This document shows positions 60,416 to 64,000 of a DNA stretch of 64,000 nt, piece by piece. Position numbers and translations under genes: made by a program. Numbering within the stretch: position 1 is the first letter of the stretch; each line of letters starts with the position of its first letter. Location of the stretch: positions 1 to 64,000 of the forward strand of contig NZ_JANQOM010000011.1 in NCBI RefSeq assembly GCF_028289625.1, given 5' to 3'. Under the pieces are notes generated by a model. That model was given only the letters and a program-made list of their open reading frames with translations, had not been told where the DNA came from and did not search any database. Source of the DNA: Winogradskyella sp. (GTDB lineage: Bacteria; Bacteroidota; Bacteroidia; Flavobacteriales; Flavobacteriaceae).

Positions 60416-62243
60416 ATCTTGTGAGTTGCTTACCCAGATACACCAATTTACTTTTGGCATCAATTTCCTTTTCTACATCGTCATCTAGAGATGGGATAAC
60501 ATGTATAATATCTTTACTTGTCTTAAGAAATAATGGGATTTGGTTTTTATCAGATTTAATGTTCTCTAAAGTAGTATTGTAAGACTCTAAATCCTTAACT
60601 GAAATTTCTTGAATATCGGGATAATTCTCTGAAACTTGTATTAGGTTGTTGAAGTCGTCTGATAATGTAAAAACACCATCTTCGGGTGAAATAGCGCCAT
60701 TTTCTAATTCGGCTTTAGAGGCTAATCTAAACGATCCGTTTTCACCAAACTGAGCGCCAAATTTCTCAACGGCATACCGATTAATATCTGCGTTTCCTGT
60801 TAATGCTAACAAATAACCTATGTCACTAAATTCAATATTATCCTTCAATGTGTCAGAATATATGTTTTCTGTATGTGCTTCAATACCCAATTTCTCGGCC
60901 TCATTAACATTGTTTTGGTTACTGTCTACCAAAACCACATGCCTTCCATTGTCAATTAAATACTGAGCAATTAAACGAGACACTTTTGAAGCTCCAATAA
61001 TCAAAATACCTTCGGATTTTGTTAAGAACACTCCTGATATTTTAGCAAAAATACGTGCAGTGGTTGCATTTAGTAATACAGTACCTAGGACAATCATAAA
61101 TACCAATGGTGTGATATATTCAGCGCCGTTTACACCTTGTACACTTAATTTACTGCCAAAAAGAGAGGCTATACCTGCGGCTACAATTCCTCGAGGCCCA
61201 ACCCAACTGATAAACATTTTTTCGTTCAGCTTTAGTTTTGAGCCTTGCGCGCTTGCAAAAACGGCCAACGGCCTAACCACAAATACGATAGCTAAAAACA
61301 GAGCGAGTGTCTCCCATCGATATAATAACATTAAATCTTGATAGTTAATGTTTGCCGCTAGTAGTATGAAGAGTATGGAGATAAGCAATACGCTCAATGA
61401 TTCCTTAAAATAAAGTAGCTCTTTAATATTATCTAGCTTACTATTGCCTATCACCATACCCATCACAACAACTGCCAATAAGCCAGACTCATGAGCAAAA
61501 ATCTCGGATTCTACAAACACTAAAAGTACTACTGAGAGCGAGACTACATTCAATAAATAGTGCGGGATAAACTTTTTGTTTATGGCAAATACTAGAGCAT
61601 GAGCAAAAGTGAACCCAAATGTAGTGCCAAAAAGTACAATTTTACCAAATTCAATAAGTGCTGTTTTTGTGAAACCTACCTCACCTCCTACAGAAATAAA
61701 TTCAAACACTAAAACCGCAACCAAAGCTCCTATGGGATCAATAAGTATACCTTCCCATTTTAGAACGGCAGATACATCTCGTTTTAAAGGTATATTTCTT
61801 AATATTGGTGTAATAACGGTTGGTCCTGTAACGATGATTAATCCTGAAAACAGAAAACATAAATCCCAACTTAAGCCAAATAAATAATGCGCTAAAACAG
61901 CACCTCCAAAAAAGGTAACCGTAGCTCCTACAGTAATTAATTTGGTTATTACAGGCCCTACATTCCTAATCTCGCTCCGCTTTAATGTTAATCCACCTTC
62001 AAAAAGTATAATACTAATGGCAAGGGAAACAAAATAAAATAAGCCTTCACCTGGAAACAAGCCTTTTTTACCGTTCCAAATTGGTTCAATCCACTTAGAC
62101 CCATCTTCATTAATGAATTCAGCTGCTATTGGGCCAACAAGCAAACCAATTAGGATCAACGGTAAGATTGCTGGAATTTTAAATTTCCAGGCTACCCATT
62201 GTGCTAAAATTCCAAGAATGATAATACCTGCTAATTCAACCAT
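60414..62243 (-). CDS. Cation:proton antiporter with RCK/TrkA-N domain (CPA1)
   Basis: 609 aa. Twelve-helix transporter (about 1-395) with VELAGIIILGILAQWVAWKFKIPAILPLILIGLLVGP at the N-terminus; LIDPIGALVAVLVFE (about 165-180) and HESGLLAVVVMGMVIGN follow. The C-terminal NAD-binding RCK domain (about 415-530) begins GILIIGASKVSRLIAQYL. NhaP/KefB-type architecture; it exchanges Na+ or K+ for H+ and is gated by nucleotide. No partner genes are nearby. Confidence 0.85.
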   Translation of the reverse strand: MVELAGIIILGILAQWVAWKFKIPAILPLILIGLLVGPIAAEFINEDGSKWIEPIWNGKKGLFPGEGLFYFVSLAISIILFEGGLTLKRSEIRNVGPVITKLITVGATVTFFGGAVLAHYLFGLSWDLCFLFSGLIIVTGPTVITPILRNIPLKRDVSAVLKWEGILIDPIGALVAVLVFEFISVGGEVGFTKTALIEFGKIVLFGTTFGFTFAHALVFAINKKFIPHYLLNVVSLSVVLLVFVESEIFAHESGLLAVVVMGMVIGNSKLDNIKELLYFKESLSVLLISILFILLAANINYQDLMLLYRWETLALFLAIVFVVRPLAVFASAQGSKLKLNEKMFISWVGPRGIVAAGIASLFGSKLSVQGVNGAEYITPLVFMIVLGTVLLNATTARIFAKISGVFLTKSEGILIIGASKVSRLIAQYLIDNGRHVVLVDSNQNNVNEAEKLGIEAHTENIYSDTLKDNIEFSDIGYLLALTGNADINRYAVEKFGAQFGENGSFRLASKAELENGAISPEDGVFTLSDDFNNLIQVSENYPDIQEISVKDLESYNTTLENIKSDKNQIPLFLKTSKDIIHVIPSLDDDVEKEIDAKSKLVYLGKQLTR

Positions 62244-62355
62244 GGTTTAGTTTTTAAAACATTTCGAAAATAGCTTTTTTTTTACAACTCAAAAAATCCT
62301 AATAAAATCACAAGGTTATTACGTATTCCGAGCTAATTTGGTAAATTGCGCGCCT

Positions 62356-63216
62356 ATGCAATTATATCCCATAAACGCAGGTAATTTTAAGCTCGATGGT
62401 GGTGCTATGTTTGGTGTAGTTCCCAAATCATTGTGGCAACGCACCAATCCTGCCGATGATAACAACATGATTGATATTGCGGCACGCTGCTTGCTAATTG
62501 AAGATAATAATCGATTAATTCTTATCGATACAGGTATGGGCAACAAGCAGAGCGATAAGTTTTATGGGTATTATTTCCTTTGGGGAGATGATACTATTGA
62601 CAAATCTCTTGCTAAATATGGTTTCCATAGAGATGATATCACTGATGTATTTATGACCCATCTGCATTTTGACCACTGTGGTGGTAGTATACAATGGAAT
62701 AAAGACAAAACAGGCTACGAACCCGCTTTTAAGAATACCATATTTTGGAGCAACCCCAATCATTGGCTATGGGCCACAAAACCTAATAGGAGAGAAAAGG
62801 CATCGTTTTTGAAAGAAAACATATTACCTATGGAAGAAAGTGGACAATTAAAGTTTACATCACTTCCAGAAAATAGATTTTTAAAAAACTCCGAGTTAGG
62901 GTTTGATATTTTCTTTGCCGACGGACATACCGATAAACAAATGATTCCGATGATTAATTATAAAGGAAAGACCATTTGCTTTATGGCAGATTTATTACCT
63001 ACAGCAGGTCATTTGCCATTACCATTTGTTATGGGTTACGACACTAGACCTTTGTTAACGTTGGATGAAAAAGAAGTGTTTTTAAACATGGCAGCTGACC
63101 AAAATTTCTATCTCTTTTTAGAGCATGATGCCCATAATGAGATTATTACCGTAAAACATACTGAAAAAGGGGTTCGGCTTAACCAAACTTATACCTGTAA
63201 CGATATATTCAACTAA
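62356..63216 (+). CDS. MBL-fold metallo-hydrolase
   Basis: 286 aa from ATG 62356. A TTG further upstream (62338) would add six residues but the ATG fits better. Zinc motif THLHFDHCGG (about 104-113), a downstream GHTD (about 195) and LEHDAHNEI (about 259-267) are metal ligands. The N-terminus begins LYPINAGNFKLDGGAMFG, a lactonase-like subgroup; it may hydrolyse an acyl lactone or other ester, unverified. It is followed 17 bp on by the S8 peptidase gene. Confidence 0.85.
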   Translation: MQLYPINAGNFKLDGGAMFGVVPKSLWQRTNPADDNNMIDIAARCLLIEDNNRLILIDTGMGNKQSDKFYGYYFLWGDDTIDKSLAKYGFHRDDITDVFMTHLHFDHCGGSIQWNKDKTGYEPAFKNTIFWSNPNHWLWATKPNRREKASFLKENILPMEESGQLKFTSLPENRFLKNSELGFDIFFADGHTDKQMIPMINYKGKTICFMADLLPTAGHLPLPFVMGYDTRPLLTLDEKEVFLNMAADQNFYLFLEHDAHNEIITVKHTEKGVRLNQTYTCNDIFN

Positions 63217-63233
63217 AATTAAATATTTATTAT

Positions 63234-64000
63234 ATGAAATTTAACTATAAACACTTGTTATGCTTATTAGCTACTGCCCTATTTCTCGGTTGTGGCAGTA
63301 CGGCAGACATCATATCTACACCCATTGAGAACATAGACACGTCGCCTTTAAAGGTTATGGGACTAACTGAATCTGAAAAGAAAAATTGGGGTCATTTAGA
63401 TTTAGAAAAAGATACAATTCCTGGCATGGCGGTAGATAGAGCTTATGCAGACATTATAAAAGGTAAAAAAGGTAAAAAGGTCATTGTAGCTGTAATTGAT
63501 TCTGGTATTGATATTGATCACGAGGATTTAGATGATGTCATCTGGACGAACAAAAAAGAAGTTCCCAACAATGGAAAAGACGATGACAAAAATGGCTATG
63601 TAGATGATATCCATGGTTGGAATTTTTTGGGTGATACTTATGATGAGCAGTTAGAATATGTGCGTATGCTAGCAAATAATGAAACCTCCAACCCTAGATA
63701 TGCTGAGGCTCAAAAACTGCGCGAGGAAGAATATAATAAATGGTCTGGTGTGAAAACACAATACGATCAAATTGCGCAGGCAGTGAATAATGCTCATGAA
63801 ACCTTGAAAAAACAAACTGGTAAAGACGACTATACAATTGAGGATGTTAATAAAATTTCATCACAAGATCAAAGTGTGCAACAAGCCGTTCAAATCGCAA
63901 ACAATGTAAACGCTAACGGTTTATCTATGATTGATGCCTTGGAAGAAATTAGAAGTCTTCAAGAGCAAATTAATGAGCGTCTTAATTATAATCTCAACAT
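63234..64000 (+). CDS. S8 family (subtilisin-like) serine peptidase, lipoprotein, 3' end beyond window
   Basis: The frame is open from ATG 63234 to the window end (255 codons seen). Lipobox LFLGC (Cys20). A prodomain-like region (about 25-75) leads to the catalytic Asp89 in IVAVIDSGIDIDHEDL, followed by NGKDDDKNGYVDDIHGWNFLGD (about 118-139), which is characteristic of S8 peptidases. The catalytic His and Ser motifs lie beyond the window, after a helical insertion (about 150-255), so completeness cannot be judged. Function is periplasmic or surface proteolysis. Confidence 0.9.
   Translation, partial: MKFNYKHLLCLLATALFLGCGSTADIISTPIENIDTSPLKVMGLTESEKKNWGHLDLEKDTIPGMAVDRAYADIIKGKKGKKVIVAVIDSGIDIDHEDLDDVIWTNKKEVPNNGKDDDKNGYVDDIHGWNFLGDTYDEQLEYVRMLANNETSNPRYAEAQKLREEEYNKWSGVKTQYDQIAQAVNNAHETLKKQTGKDDYTIEDVNKISSQDQSVQQAVQIANNVNANGLSMIDALEEIRSLQEQINERLNYNLN

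Noticed and set aside
1..64000. CRISPR arrays, IS elements, integrases, rRNA genes, prophage
   Set aside because: None is visible: no direct-repeat/spacer array, no DDE transposase or integrase motif and no rRNA segments.

Overview
The window comes from the chromosome of a marine-type member of the Flavobacteriaceae (Bacteroidota). The evidence is the low G+C content, the absence of Shine-Dalgarno sequences, recurrent TAnnTTTG (-7) promoter motifs, two large proteins with type IX secretion C-terminal sorting domains, a PID-CTERM mini-protein, SusC/OMP_b-brl-type outer-membrane proteins and the gene order pdxA-yceD-rpmF-fabH-accB-accC. There is no rRNA operon, CRISPR array, transposase, integrase or prophage. 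Most of the window is core or household genes, with a few accessory islands set into it.

Layout. 0-9.5 kb: tRNA-Ala, a universal stress protein, a GNAT acetyltransferase coupled to a MATE pump, two unlisted micro-proteins translationally coupled to queD and then lpxH, and an opposite-strand osmC-recJ-MFS operon; an AhpD-like gene is divergent from osmC across a region carrying three copies of a 13-mer. 9.6-11.5 kb: a solitary OLD-type ATPase/TOPRIM nuclease, probably defence. 11.5-25.4 kb: UDG-family gene, rsmI, a DoxX-like gene, tdk-alr-mscL, asd, a prolyl oligopeptidase lipoprotein, a diheme cytochrome-like lipoprotein followed by a large T9SS-exported FG-GAP/UnbV protein, and an orphan ABC ATPase.

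25.4-34.5 kb is the most interesting block: a compact, mostly overlapping minus-strand operon of ten genes: YceI-like lipid-binding protein, FAD oxidoreductase, SAM methyltransferase, type III polyketide synthase, FabL-like reductase, FabZ-like dehydratase, ketoacyl synthase, ACP, phosphopantetheinyl transferase and an RND/MMPL exporter. The PKS, methyltransferase and flavoprotein recall the Streptomyces srsABC phenolic-lipid genes; the extra genes look like a private fatty-acyl starter supply plus export. I read this as a phenolic lipid (alkylresorcinol, pyrone or quinone) pathway. That is inference.

34.6-45.7 kb is housekeeping: a GreA-like protein, a DAO-type oxidoreductase, accC, accB, fabH, rpmF, yceD, pdxA, ribE, a PID-CTERM peptide, tRNA(CAT), mce, rbfA, a LolC/E-like permease and dusB. 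46.2-48.2 kb holds a two-gene ATPase + HNH module resembling Septu (PtuAB) defence, with two of the four expected HNH zinc cysteines replaced. 48.3-64 kb: an M28 peptidase, a PD40 lipoprotein, an outer-membrane receptor-like barrel, lepA, a one-component propeller-LytTR regulator beside a T9SS surface protein, a CPA1-RCK antiporter, an MBL hydrolase and the 5' part of an S8 peptidase cut by the window edge.

Small-scale structure adds several points: REP-like palindromes lie at 12.05 kb, at 28.5 kb (inside the polyketide operon) and apparently in frame inside lpxH; paired palindromes lie upstream of tdk; and several -7 boxes sit so close to start codons that leaderless transcription is possible.
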